This document shows, one piece after another, positions 55,609-64,000 of a stretch of 64,000 bases of DNA. The notes under the pieces are model-generated. The model ran no database searches, had not been told where the DNA came from, and saw only the letters and a list, made by a program, of their open reading frames with translations. Source of the DNA: Leisingera daeponensis DSM 23529 (GTDB taxonomy: Bacteria > Pseudomonadota > Alphaproteobacteria > Rhodobacterales > Rhodobacteraceae). Position 1 is the first letter of the stretch. Each line of letters begins with the position of its first letter. The stretch spans positions 38,218 to 102,217 of the forward strand of contig NZ_KI421502.1 in NCBI RefSeq assembly GCF_000473145.1, in the 5' to 3' direction. Both the position numbers and the translations under genes were made by a program.

Positions 55609-56724
55609 ATGGACAAACCCACCGCCCCCAAACCCGGAGCCATGCTGCACCTGCGCGGCAACACGCTGTCCGAGGGCGACCCGGTGGCGCTGCCGCTGAC
55701 GCAAAGCTCGATGTACCATCTGCCGGGCGACTGGAACGGCGGCCCCAGCTATGGCCGCGCGGACAACGCCACCTGGGAGCATCTGGAGCATGTGCTGGGG
55801 TATCTGGAGGATGCGCCGGCGCTGGCTTTCCCTTCGGGCATGGCGGCGATCTCGGCGTCGCTGTTTGCCACGGTCAAGGCAGGCTCCCGGATCCTGATCC
55901 CGTCGGACGGCTATTACGTGACCCGGCGCCTCAGCGAACGGTTCCTGCAGCCTTTGGGGGTTGCGGTGGAGCAGCGCCCGACGGCCAGCTTTGCCGAAGG
56001 CGGATTTGAGGGCTTTGACGTTGTTTTTGCGGAAACCCCGTCCAACCCCGGACTGGACCTCTGCGATCTGCGCGCGGTTTCGGAGGCGGTGCGTGCGGCG
56101 GGCGGGCTGCTGATCGTGGACAACACCACCATGACCCCGCTGGGCCAGCGCCCGCTGGAACTGGGCGCGGATGTGGTGGTGGCCTCCGACACCAAGGCGC
56201 CGGGCGGCCATTCGGATGTGCTGATGGGGCATCTGGCGACGCGCAACCAGGATGTGCTGCAGGCGGCGCGGGAGTGGCGGCTGTTCGGCGGCGGCATCCC
56301 CGGCCCGCAGGAGGCCTGGCTGGCGCACCGCGGGCTGGAAACGCTGGAGGTGCGGTTCGACCGGATGTGCAGCACCGCAGAGCTGCTGGCCGAACGGCTG
56401 GCCACGCATCCGCGGGTGCAAAAGATCCGCTTTCCGGGGCTGACATCCGATCCTTCGCACGCGCTGGCGAAACAGCAGATGGCGCGGTTCGGCTTCCTGA
56501 TCTCGGTCACGCTGGACAGCGCGGACCAGGCCGATGCCTTCATCAACAATTGCCCGCTGATCCGGGCAGCGACCTCCTTTGGCGGGGTGCATACCTCGGC
56601 GGAGCGCCGCGCCCGCTGGGGCGATGCCGTGGCGCCGGGGTTTGTGCGGATTTCCGTCGGCACCGAACCTGCGGAAGAGCTGTGGAGCGCGATGGCGGCT
56701 TCGCTGGACGCGCTTCAGGGCTAG
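55609..56724 (+). CDS. Cys/Met metabolism PLP-dependent enzyme (cystathionine gamma-synthase/lyase family)
   Basis: A 371-residue fold-type I PLP enzyme. The Schiff-base lysine is Lys196 in SDTKAPGGHSDV, where most family members have a SxTKY-type sequence; FPSGMAAIS and ETPSNPGLDL bind PLP. AGGAAAGG precedes ATG 55609. Gamma-elimination or replacement on a sulfur- or oxygen-substituted amino acid is expected; paired with the ThDP enzyme upstream, it could deliver a 2-oxo acid for decarboxylation. That pathway link is inference. Confidence 0.88.
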   Translation: MDKPTAPKPGAMLHLRGNTLSEGDPVALPLTQSSMYHLPGDWNGGPSYGRADNATWEHLEHVLGYLEDAPALAFPSGMAAISASLFATVKAGSRILIPSDGYYVTRRLSERFLQPLGVAVEQRPTASFAEGGFEGFDVVFAETPSNPGLDLCDLRAVSEAVRAAGGLLIVDNTTMTPLGQRPLELGADVVVASDTKAPGGHSDVLMGHLATRNQDVLQAAREWRLFGGGIPGPQEAWLAHRGLETLEVRFDRMCSTAELLAERLATHPRVQKIRFPGLTSDPSHALAKQQMARFGFLISVTLDSADQADAFINNCPLIRAATSFGGVHTSAERRARWGDAVAPGFVRISVGTEPAEELWSAMAASLDALQG

Positions 56725-56781
56725 GGCCGCCATAGTGGTTTCCCGCCGCTGTCCCTGCGGGGACAGGCGCGGAAAACAGTC

Positions 56782-57681
56782 TTAGGTCAGCGCCTGATAA
56801 AGCGACGTGAGCCAGCTGGTGACCGCCTTCACCTCCTCCCGCTGGCCCGCGCGGTCGTTGATCACCAGGTAGTGCGAGCGGCGTTTCGGCAGCTTGCAGG
56901 CGGTGGGGGCGATGACCAGCCCCTGATCCAGATACTGCTTGGCAAAGCTTTCCAGCACCATCGTAACCCCATGGCCTGCCGCCACCGTCTGCAGCGCCAG
57001 CAGCGAGGAATCGGCCTTGAGCCAGTCAGTGGTGACCTGCAGCGTCAGCCCGTGCAGATCCGCCAGGCGGCCCCAGTCGGTTTCGGAGCCGATGATCTGC
57101 ACCACGTCGGCGCGGGCCAGATCCTCGATCGACGGCGCGCCGCCAAGGGCTGCGGCATAGGCCGGGCTGCACACCGGAATGGCGTTTTCGTGGCCCAGAT
57201 GCAGGATCTGCGCCTCCTGCCAGTCGCCGGAGCCGTAGCGGATGTCGATGTCCAGCGCCTCCTCGTCGAACCGGCTGGCCCAGACCGTTGTGGAAAGCTG
57301 CACGAAGATGTCCGGGTGTTCGGCCTGAAACCGGGCCAGCTGCGGCGCGATCACCAGGGCGGCGCAAGAGATCGTTGCGCGCAGCCGCACCACGCGTTTG
57401 CGCTTGCTGCTGAACAGGCCGGTGGTGGCGCGCTGCATATCGTCAAAGGATTTTCGGATCGGCTGGGCATAGGCCTGGCCGGTGTCGGTCAGCGCGACGC
57501 CGCGGGGCAGGCGTTTGAACAGCCGGGTGTTCAGGTGCTGTTCCAAGAGCCGGATCTGCTGGCTGACGGCGGCGGGGGTCAGCCCCAGCTCTGCCGCCGC
57601 AGCGGAAAAACTGCTGAGCCGCGCGGCGGCCTCGAAGGCTTTGAGCCAGGTGACATGGGGCAGGGTGGTCATGCAGACCAT
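56782..57681 (-). CDS. LysR-type regulator, GcvA-like
   Basis: A 299-residue LysR protein of the GcvA type (TTLPHVTWLKAFEAAARLSS, then AAAELGLTPAAVSQQIRLLE). ATG 57672 is an alternative start three codons in. It is divergent from the GMC oxidoreductase, with 95 bp between starts, and is the likely regulator of the GMC/enolase pair. Several inverted repeats lie in the gap. Confidence 0.89.
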   Translation of the reverse strand: MVCMTTLPHVTWLKAFEAAARLSSFSAAAAELGLTPAAVSQQIRLLEQHLNTRLFKRLPRGVALTDTGQAYAQPIRKSFDDMQRATTGLFSSKRKRVVRLRATISCAALVIAPQLARFQAEHPDIFVQLSTTVWASRFDEEALDIDIRYGSGDWQEAQILHLGHENAIPVCSPAYAAALGGAPSIEDLARADVVQIIGSETDWGRLADLHGLTLQVTTDWLKADSSLLALQTVAAGHGVTMVLESFAKQYLDQGLVIAPTACKLPKRRSHYLVINDRAGQREEVKAVTSWLTSLYQALT

Positions 57682-57738
57682 TAAGCAGAATTACCCCTAA
57701 GGGGCAAAACACATTGTTTGATTTGCGCCTGAGGCGCT

Positions 57739-57755
57739 GTGCAAGGTCTTTGCAC
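57739..57755. promoter_or_regulatory. Inverted repeat between LysR and GMC oxidoreductase genes
   Basis: GTGCAA-GGTCT-TTGCAC is a perfect 6-bp inverted repeat 21 bp before the GMC ATG. GCGCC-TGA-GGCGC (57725-57737) and CCCC-TAA-GGGG lie just upstream. One of these is probably the LysR-binding site. Confidence 0.45.
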
Positions 57756-57776
57756 GACACAGAATGCGGGCTGGCC

Positions 57777-59435
57777 ATGGCGCGAACATTTGACTTTATC
57801 ATCGTCGGGGCCGGCTCAGCAGGCTGTGTGCTGGCGGACAGGCTGACGGCCAGCGGCCGCCACAAGGTGCTGCTGATCGAGGCGGGCGGCACCGACCGGC
57901 GGGTCTGGATCAGGATCCCGCTGGGGTACGGATTTACCTTCTCGGATCCCAGGGTGAACTGGCGCTATTCGGCGGCGGCGGATCCAGGGCTGAACGGGCG
58001 CGCGGCGTATTGGCCGCGGGGCAAGGTGCTGGGCGGTTCCAGCTCCATCAACGCGATGGCCTATGTGCGCGGACTGCCGCATGATTTCGACGATTGGGAG
58101 GCTGCGGGCGCCGCCGGCTGGGGCTGGGAGGCTGTGCGCGCCAGCTATGACGCGCTGGAGAGCAACGACGAGTGGCACGAGGGCCGCCGCCGGCTGCGCG
58201 GGAGGGGGCCGGTGCGGGTCACCGACCTCAGCGAGCGGATGCATCCCTTTGCCCGCAACTTCCTCGCTGCCGGGCAGGACATGGGCTGGCCGGTTTTGCA
58301 GGACATGAACGCCGCGGCGGGGGGCGGGGCCAATACCCTGCCCGGTGAAGGCCTGGGCTATGTCCGCAGCACGGTGAAGGCCGGGCGGCGCTGGTCCTCG
58401 GCCGATGCGTTCCTGCGGCCCGCGATGAAGCGCGGCAACCTGACCGTGGTCAGCGGCGCGCTGGTGGAGAAGGTGCTGACCGCGAGCGGGCGCGCCACTG
58501 GCGTGGCCTACCGGGTGAAGGGCAAGACGCAGCTGGCCGCGGCAGCGCGGGAGGTGATCCTGAGCGCGGGCGCGGTGAACTCTCCGCAGCTGCTGCAGCT
58601 GTCGGGGATCGGACCGGCGGCGCTGCTGCAGCGGCATGGGATCGCGGTGAAGCATGATCTGCCGCAGGTGGGGCAGGGGCTGCAGGACCATCTGGCGGTG
58701 TCGCATTACTTCTGGGCCAATACCGCGACGCTGAACAGCAGGCTCGGCAGTTTCGCCGGGCAGGTGAAGGCCGGGCTGCACTATGTGCTGACCCGCAAGG
58801 GGCCGCTGAGCGTGCCGGTCAATCAGTGCAGCGGCTTTGTCCGCACGCAAGGCGCGGCGCTGCCGGATGTGCAGGTCTACTGCAACCCGGCGTCCTATTC
58901 GACGCAGGCAAACGGCAAGCCTCAGATCGATAAGGACAACGGCTTCCTGCTGTGCGTGCAGCCCAGCCGCCCGCTCAGCCGCGGGCAGATCACTATCCGC
59001 TCCGCCGACCCGGGCCAGGCGCCGCTGATCGAACCGAATTCGCTGTCGGCGGAGGAGGACAGGGTTACGGCGGTGCGCGCCAGCCATCTGCTGCAGGCGC
59101 TGGCCGCCACCCCTGCCATCAAACGGGTGACGCGGGAGCGGCGCGATCCGGATATCCTGCACATGGATGACGCGGCGCTGCTGGAAAACTTCCGCGCGCG
59201 CGCGGGCAGCGTGTTTCATGCCTCCTGCACCTGCCGGATGGGGCATACTGCGGCAGACTCGGTGCTGGATGCGCGGCTGCGCGTGCATGGGATGGCGGGG
59301 CTGCGGGTGATTGACGCCTCGGCCTTTCCGAATGTGACCTCCGGCAACACCAACGCGCCCGCGATGATGCTGGCTGCGCGCGGGGCGCAGATGGTGCTGG
59401 ACGACAACGAAAACAGGGCCTTGGCGGCTGAATGA
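57777..59435 (+). CDS. GMC-family (choline dehydrogenase-like) flavoprotein oxidoreductase
   Basis: A 552-residue GMC oxidoreductase. FAD-binding GAGSAG is at residues 11-16, WPRGKVLGGSSSINAMAYVR is the family signature 1, catalytic His481 is in FHASCTCRMG, and the second active-site position is Asn in NTNAP (524-528). ATG 57777 is the family start; the frame opens earlier at 57714. It oxidises an alcohol or polyol to the aldehyde or lactone. It precedes the enolase-superfamily gene by 13 bp, so a sugar or polyol route is plausible. Confidence 0.9.
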   Translation: MARTFDFIIVGAGSAGCVLADRLTASGRHKVLLIEAGGTDRRVWIRIPLGYGFTFSDPRVNWRYSAAADPGLNGRAAYWPRGKVLGGSSSINAMAYVRGLPHDFDDWEAAGAAGWGWEAVRASYDALESNDEWHEGRRRLRGRGPVRVTDLSERMHPFARNFLAAGQDMGWPVLQDMNAAAGGGANTLPGEGLGYVRSTVKAGRRWSSADAFLRPAMKRGNLTVVSGALVEKVLTASGRATGVAYRVKGKTQLAAAAREVILSAGAVNSPQLLQLSGIGPAALLQRHGIAVKHDLPQVGQGLQDHLAVSHYFWANTATLNSRLGSFAGQVKAGLHYVLTRKGPLSVPVNQCSGFVRTQGAALPDVQVYCNPASYSTQANGKPQIDKDNGFLLCVQPSRPLSRGQITIRSADPGQAPLIEPNSLSAEEDRVTAVRASHLLQALAATPAIKRVTRERRDPDILHMDDAALLENFRARAGSVFHASCTCRMGHTAADSVLDARLRVHGMAGLRVIDASAFPNVTSGNTNAPAMMLAARGAQMVLDDNENRALAAE

Positions 59436-59448
59436 CAGGGATTTTCAG

Positions 59449-60657
59449 ATGAAGCTCGACAAAATCGAAACCTTTGTGTTCGGCAACCCGCCGCCGCGCC
59501 ACGGCGGGCGGTACTTCATCTTTGTGCGGCTGACCACCGCCTGCGGCATCACCGGAGCGGGCGAGATCTATAACGCGACCTTCGGCCCGGACCTTTGCTG
59601 CGCGATGGCCGAGGAGATGTTTGCCCGCCAGTTCGAGGGCTGCGATCCGCATCATATCGAGAAGCTGTGGCGCAAATCCTATGGCGCGGGCTATACCATG
59701 CGGCCGGACGTGACGGTGATGGGGGTGCTGAGCGGGCTGGAAATGGCCTGCTGGGACATCATCGGCAAGGCCGCGGGCAAGCCGGTTTATGAGCTGATGG
59801 GCGGCCAGGTGCATGAGCGGCTGCGCAGTTATACCTACCTTTATCCGCCAGAAGGGGATGTGTACCCGGACCCGGACACGCCCAATGTCTACAACGACCC
59901 GGATCTGGCGGCGGAGGTAGCGTTGCAGCGGGTGGAGCAGGGCTTCACCGCGGTGAAATTCGACCCCGCAGGCCCCTACACCATCTATGACGGCCACCAG
60001 CCGTTGCTGGAGGATCTGGAGCGCAGCGAGATGTTCGTCAGACGCATCCGCGAGGCGGTCGGCACCCGCGCGGATCTGCTGTTCGGCACCCATGGGCAGT
60101 TCACCGTCTCCGGCGCCAAGCGGCTGGCGCGCCGGCTGGAACCCTATGAGCCGTTGTGGTTCGAGGAACCGGTGCCGCCGGAGAACCCTGCCGATATGGC
60201 GGAGGTGGCGCGGTTTACCTCTATTCCGGTCTCCACCGGCGAGCGGCTTTGCACCAAGCATGAATTCGCCCGCGTGCTGGAGGCCGGGGCGGCCTCGATC
60301 CTGCAGATGGATCTGGGGCGGGTCGGCGGTCTCTTGGAGGCCAAGAAGATCGCCTCCATGGCCGAGACGCGGCAGGCCCAGATCGCGCCGCATCTTTATT
60401 GCGGGCCGGTGGTGGCGGCGGCGAACATCCAGATCGCAACCTGCAGCCCGAATTTCCTGATCCTCGAAAGCATCGGCACCTTCGAAGGCCCCTATATGTC
60501 CTGTCTCAAATCCGCGATCACCTGGGAGGACGGCTATGTGATCCCCTCCCGCGAACCGGGCCTGGGGGTGGAGCTGGACGACGCAGCCATCGCCGCCAGC
60601 CCCTATACCGGCCGCAAGCTGCATCTGGAGCTGGCGCAGGAGCCGGTGGTTCCGTAA
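59449..60657 (+). CDS. Enolase-superfamily (mandelate racemase/ManD-like) enzyme with altered metal site
   Basis: A 402-residue enolase-superfamily protein. Visible site residues are Lys170 (VKFDP), His215 (GTHGQ), Glu in FEEP (239-240), Glu265 (STGERL) and His315 (HLYCGP). In mannonate-dehydratase-type relatives the third barrel strand carries D-x-H; here the Asp position is Gly213 and only His215 remains. This may mark a less common subgroup or altered chemistry. It is probably an acid-sugar dehydratase or cycloisomerase, working with the GMC enzyme just upstream. Confidence 0.85.
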   Translation: MKLDKIETFVFGNPPPRHGGRYFIFVRLTTACGITGAGEIYNATFGPDLCCAMAEEMFARQFEGCDPHHIEKLWRKSYGAGYTMRPDVTVMGVLSGLEMACWDIIGKAAGKPVYELMGGQVHERLRSYTYLYPPEGDVYPDPDTPNVYNDPDLAAEVALQRVEQGFTAVKFDPAGPYTIYDGHQPLLEDLERSEMFVRRIREAVGTRADLLFGTHGQFTVSGAKRLARRLEPYEPLWFEEPVPPENPADMAEVARFTSIPVSTGERLCTKHEFARVLEAGAASILQMDLGRVGGLLEAKKIASMAETRQAQIAPHLYCGPVVAAANIQIATCSPNFLILESIGTFEGPYMSCLKSAITWEDGYVIPSREPGLGVELDDAAIAASPYTGRKLHLELAQEPVVP

Positions 60658-60686
60658 GCGCGGCGCAGGACCCGCTGCAAGCTGCA

Positions 60687-60702
60687 CCGGCCCCCGGGCC
60701 GG
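60687..60702 (+). terminator. Hairpin after the enolase-superfamily gene
   Basis: CCGGCCC-CC-GGGCCGG, 7-bp stem 30 bp after the stop, no U run. Weak terminator candidate at a convergent junction. Confidence 0.35.
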
Positions 60703-60878
60703 GAGGTCCGCCAGGCGGCCCTCATCTGGTTCAATCCCGGATTTCACCTTGGTCCAGGTGCGGGTTGCCGGCCGGCAGATCGGTGGCGGGCTTCTGGTTG
60801 CTGAAACAGCTGATGTTCTGCGCCGCCGCGGCAAGCACGTCCAGCGCCCGGGCGATCTCCGCCCTGTTGCGCGCAGTC

Positions 60879-61850
60879 TCAGCGCTGGCCGGAAGGTCCG
60901 GCAGCGTAGAGGCAGAGCAGATCGTTGGCGATGGTGGCCGCCGCGATGGCGGTGATTTCGGAGATGTCATAGGCCGGGGCGACCTCCACCACGTCCATGC
61001 CCACCACATCAATGCCCGCAAGGCCGCGAATGATCTCCTGCGCCTGATAGGGGCTGAGGCCGCCGATAACAGGCGTGCCGGTGCCAGGGGCAGAGGCCGG
61101 TTCCAGCGCGTCGATGTCGAAGGTGACATAGGTCTGGTGACCGCCAACAATGCCGCGGATCTTCTCCGCCACCGCTTCCGGCCCTGTCTTCTGCACCTCG
61201 ATGGCGTCGATGATGTTCATCCCCAGCGGATCGGGGTTGTGGGTGCGGATGCCGACCTGAACTGACCGGGCCGGATCCACCAGCCCCTCGCGGATGGCGT
61301 GCCACAGCATGGTGCCGTGGTCGATGCGGCCCTCCTCATCCGCCCAGGTGTCGGAATGGGCGTCGAACTGGAGCAGGCTCAGCGGCCCGTGCTTCTCCGC
61401 GTGCGCCTTGAGCAGCGGATAGGTGATGAAGTGGTCGCCGCCAATCGACAACAGCGCCGTATCCGTGGCCAGCACATCCCGCGCCGCCTGGGCGATCTGT
61501 CCGGGCACCTTGTGCGGATAGCCATAGTCGAACTCGCAGTCGCCGTAATCGACCACCCGCAGCGCCTCAAACGGGTCCGCCTCCCACGGCCATGGCGCCG
61601 ACCAGGCGATATGGCTGGACCCCGAGCGCACCGCCCGCGGGCCCAGACGGGTGCCGGAGCGGCTGGACACCGACAGGTCGAACGGCACACCCATCACCGC
61701 CACATCCGCAGCGCTGAGGTCGCGGGTATAGCGGCGGCGCATGAAGCTGAGCGCGCCGGCATAGCTGGCCTCGGCAACCACCCCGCGGTCGCTGTCGCGG
61801 GTAAAGGCCAGGTCGCCCTGCACGGGGTTCACGCTGGAGGTATTGGACAT
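60879..61850 (-). CDS. speB: Agmatinase / ureohydrolase family protein
   Basis: A 323-residue arginase-fold enzyme. Mn ligands are His140 (SIGGDHF), Asp163, His165 and Asp167 (FDAHSD), plus the Asp pair of FDIDALEP near residue 245. The short agmatinase-type substrate loop fits agmatine or guanidinobutyrate rather than arginine. It would release urea and putrescine, the substrate of the homospermidine synthase at 18.6 kb. It is divergent from the LuxR regulator, 97 bp apart. Confidence 0.88.
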   Translation of the reverse strand: MSNTSSVNPVQGDLAFTRDSDRGVVAEASYAGALSFMRRRYTRDLSAADVAVMGVPFDLSVSSRSGTRLGPRAVRSGSSHIAWSAPWPWEADPFEALRVVDYGDCEFDYGYPHKVPGQIAQAARDVLATDTALLSIGGDHFITYPLLKAHAEKHGPLSLLQFDAHSDTWADEEGRIDHGTMLWHAIREGLVDPARSVQVGIRTHNPDPLGMNIIDAIEVQKTGPEAVAEKIRGIVGGHQTYVTFDIDALEPASAPGTGTPVIGGLSPYQAQEIIRGLAGIDVVGMDVVEVAPAYDISEITAIAAATIANDLLCLYAAGPSGQR

Positions 61851-61947
61851 CTAAGGCTCCGTCACATTGAAGAATCTGAGTGAGCCCAGTTTGCAATGTG
61901 CGGTTATGCCGGTAAACTCAGCAATGGATGTATATCTATAGGTATAG

Positions 61948-62745
61948 ATGAGCATAGAAACCCGATACCCGCCGCTGCCCGCCGCATGGGCGGACGCGAT
62001 GGCCGCCCTGGCCGGGACGGCCGGCACCGAGCGTTTTCCCGGCGCGCTGCGGCAGATCCTTGGCCAATGCTGCAGGTTTGAATCGATGATCGTCTCGCGG
62101 TATGACGGCGCGCTGCCGCCGGTGTCGCTGTATCAGGACCTGGATGAGCTGCAGGCGGCGATCACGGTGGAATTCTACGCCAGCGGCCCCTACCTGCTGG
62201 ACCCGCTGTATCAGGCCTGCCGCAACGGCTGCGCGCCGGGCGCCTACCGGCTGATGGATCTGGCGCCCGAGGCCTTCTACCGCTCGGAATACTACCGCGC
62301 CTTTTACCGCAAGATAAATATCAGCGACGAAATCGGCGTTCTGGTGCAGGACGGGCCGGAGCGCTGGTTCATCGTCTCGCTGGCCCGCTTTGCCCGCCAG
62401 CAGCGGTTCGAGGCCGCGGACACCGACCGGCTGAACGCGGTGTTCAAGGTGATTTCTGCCGCGGTCCGGCGGCAGTGGGGGCAGGCGGAAGCCGCGGTGC
62501 AGGGGGGGCAGCCGGACGGCTGGGAAGACCGGATGCAAACCTTCGGCGCCGGCGTGCTCAGCCCGCGCGAGCAGGAGGTTGTGCAGCTGATCCTGCAAGG
62601 GCACTCGACCCCGTCGGCCGCGGCCTATCTGGGCATCGCCGAGGGCACGGTCAAGGTGCATCGCCATCACGCCTACTCCAAGCTGGGGATCTCCTCGCAG
62701 GCTGAACTGTTTTCCATGGCGACCCGGCATCTGGCGGCAGGGTAG
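61948..62745 (+). CDS. LuxR-family HTH regulator
   Basis: A 265-residue regulator. The C-terminal LuxR HTH begins LSPREQEVVQLILQGHSTPS and continues with GIAEGTVKVHRHHAYSKLGI. The N-terminal 170 residues look GAF-like and lack the acyl-homoserine-lactone pocket signature (W/Y/D pattern), and there is no luxI nearby. It is divergent from the agmatinase gene and may regulate it. AT-rich TATATCTATAGGTATAG directly before the ATG could hold its promoter or operator. Confidence 0.85.
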   Translation: MSIETRYPPLPAAWADAMAALAGTAGTERFPGALRQILGQCCRFESMIVSRYDGALPPVSLYQDLDELQAAITVEFYASGPYLLDPLYQACRNGCAPGAYRLMDLAPEAFYRSEYYRAFYRKINISDEIGVLVQDGPERWFIVSLARFARQQRFEAADTDRLNAVFKVISAAVRRQWGQAEAAVQGGQPDGWEDRMQTFGAGVLSPREQEVVQLILQGHSTPSAAAYLGIAEGTVKVHRHHAYSKLGISSQAELFSMATRHLAAG

Positions 62746-63180
62746 CGCCCTTGGCTGGGATGCTGTCCCGGAGGCCTCAGAGGTGCGTTTCACGCAGCAA
62801 TCCGCGCATTCAAAGCGGTCAGGACGCCTGAGATTGCGACCGGAGGATGTGCGGGTTAGCGGAACCATCCGCGCGCATCCGGTCAGTTTCCAATTTTTCT
62901 GTTGACCAAACCCACATATTCGCGAAATCTGCCCGATAAGCAGGAAAGGGCAGCGCCCGCCGGGCTGCTGCGGTCTGGCGGCGGATGATCCCGGTGCAGG
63001 CACCGCCTCCGGTACCCTTGCCGCCGCAGGCAGGCCAGCCCTCCCCCTGCGGTTCACCGGGCAGAAAAACATAAGAAGGGCGCCAGATACGATGCCGATG
63101 TCCCCGCACTACACTGAGCGCTGCCCGCGAGCCGCCGGAAAGGCCGCCCGCACTGCTGGCGCAGGTCAAAGGGGAGCGTA
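62746..63180. other. Intergenic region before Na/Pi cotransporter gene, no recognised gene
   Basis: 435 bp with no supported coding sequence. It contains TTGACC (62902) and AT-richer sequence near 62887-62930. No Pho box with two proper half-sites was found. AAAGGGGAG seven bases before 63181 is a strong ribosome site. Confidence 0.45.
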
Positions 63181-64000
63181 ATGGCGATCCTGACCTTTCT
63201 GATCAGCCTCGCGGGCGCGACGATGCTGCTGCTTTACGCGGTGCGGATGGTGCGGACCGGGATCGAGCGCAGCTATGGCGCCTCGTTCCAGCGGCTGCTG
63301 ACCGGGCGGCAGAGCCATCTGCAGGCCGGAATGATGGGGCTGACCCTCGCCATCGTGCTGCAAAGCTCGGCGGCGGTGGCGCTGCTTGCGTCGGGGTTCG
63401 CGGCCAGCGGCTATCTCGCCTTCCCCACCGGGCTGGCGATCGTGCTGGGCGGCGATCTCGGCTCGGCGCTGATCATCCAGATCCTGTCGTTCAAGCTCGA
63501 CTGGCTGGTGCCCATGCTTTTGGCGGCGGGCGGCTACCTGTTCGTCAAGACCGAGGCCAAGAAGGCGCGGCAGCTGGGGCGGATCCTGATGGGGGTGGCT
63601 TTCATCCTGATTTCGCTCAGGTTTCTGCGCGAGGCGATGGACCCGATCCGCGGCAGCGCCTTTCTGCCCGCCATCGCGGGCTATCTGGCGCGCGACTATA
63701 TCACCGCCTTCCTGGCGGGCGGCGCGCTGGCCTTCGTGATGCATTCCTCCGTCGCGGCGATCCTGATGTGCGTGACGCTGGTGCAGATCGGCGCCCTTCC
63801 CTTTGCCGCCGGGCTGTCGCTGGTTCTGGGGGCCAATTTCGGCTCCGCCTTCATTCCGGTCTGGCTCAGCCGCGGCATGGACCTGAAGGCGCGGCGCATT
63901 CCCTATGCCAACCTCGCCCTGCGCGGCACCTGGGCGGTGATCTGCCTGCTCGGGGCCAATCTGGCGCTGCGCCAGGGCTGGCTCGGCGATCCGCAGGGCG
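63181..64000 (+). CDS. Na+/phosphate cotransporter family protein (C-terminal part beyond window)
   Basis: The first 273 residues of a PNaS/NptA-type sodium-phosphate symporter. Two inverted QSSAA-type repeats are visible: VLQSSAAVALLASG and VMHSSVAAILMC, each followed by a glycine-rich segment (LGGDLGSA and LGANFGSAF), the typical pseudosymmetric binding sites. ATG 63181 follows AAAGGGGAG. The gene runs off the window; the C-terminal PhoU-like part cannot be checked. Confidence 0.9.
   Translation, partial: MAILTFLISLAGATMLLLYAVRMVRTGIERSYGASFQRLLTGRQSHLQAGMMGLTLAIVLQSSAAVALLASGFAASGYLAFPTGLAIVLGGDLGSALIIQILSFKLDWLVPMLLAAGGYLFVKTEAKKARQLGRILMGVAFILISLRFLREAMDPIRGSAFLPAIAGYLARDYITAFLAGGALAFVMHSSVAAILMCVTLVQIGALPFAAGLSLVLGANFGSAFIPVWLSRGMDLKARRIPYANLALRGTWAVICLLGANLALRQGWLGDPQG

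Noticed and set aside
60731..60878. Short minus-strand reading frame after agmatinase (ends in NPHLDQGEIRD)
   Set aside because: No start codon with ribosome site of its own; the open frame begins in an alternative frame of the agmatinase gene. It could be a decayed gene end but cannot be supported.
61948..62745. Quorum-sensing LuxR/LuxI system
   Set aside because: The LuxR-type protein lacks the acyl-homoserine-lactone domain signature and no luxI-like gene is adjacent.

Overview
The window looks like part of an extrachromosomal replicon (large plasmid or chromid) of a marine Rhodobacteraceae (Roseobacter group, Leisingera/Phaeobacter/Ruegeria-like). The reasons are high GC, dense operons, a complete repABC replication and partition module (12.65-16.2 kb, minus strand) with its antisense RNA and four identical-core parS-like palindromes, plus ugp, hut, Na+-NQR, TAXI-TRAP and six LysR-type regulators typical of that group. 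The genus is inferred from gene content only. No rRNA, tRNA, CRISPR array or transposase was seen.

Layout. 0-5.6 kb: a partial LysR gene divergent from ugpBAECQ (glycerol-3-phosphate/glycerophosphodiester uptake and hydrolysis). 5.7-10.9 kb: hutIHGU on the minus strand (histidine to glutamate, without hutF or hutC). 11-16.2 kb: an MFS exporter, parS-like sites and repCBA. One parS-like site lies inside the hutI reading frame and another contains the repC stop codon. 16.6-18.4 kb: three unrecognised or regulatory genes, two of them overlapping tail to tail. 18.6-24.2 kb: homospermidine synthase, a LysR regulator, a Rieske oxygenase with a Glu bridge, an aldehyde dehydrogenase and a small helical protein. 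24.7-36.1 kb: nqrABCDEF, whose maturation genes apbE and nqrM are separated from it by about 4.2 kb carrying a LysR/GST/NTF2-like/tautomerase/nitronate monooxygenase cluster, a CBS protein and a small membrane protein. 36.1-42.6 kb: a lone NodT-type outer-membrane factor, an aldehyde dehydrogenase, a divergent MmgE/PrpD-LysR pair and an AbrB-Doc type toxin-antitoxin pair.

42.7-52.4 kb is one long minus-strand catabolic unit: TAXI binding protein, fused TRAP permease, D-amino-acid dehydrogenase-like flavoenzyme, Asp/Glu racemase-like protein, class V PLP enzyme and dimethylglycine dehydrogenase-like enzyme. It fits uptake and breakdown of an amino or N-methyl amino compound. 52.6-61.9 kb holds a second catabolic block: LysR, ThDP enzyme, Cys/Met-type PLP enzyme, LysR, GMC oxidoreductase, enolase-superfamily enzyme, agmatinase and LuxR. 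Five copies of a nested palindromic intergenic element (R1-R5) occur only between 42.6 and 55.5 kb, in almost every non-overlapping gene junction of these blocks. The window ends in the start of a Na+/phosphate cotransporter.

The most unusual observations are the parS-like site built into hutI codons, the R1-R5 mosaic palindromes, the split nqr/apbE/nqrM locus, the Rieske-ALDH-homospermidine synthase cluster beside nqr, and an enolase-superfamily enzyme lacking a usual metal-ligand Asp.
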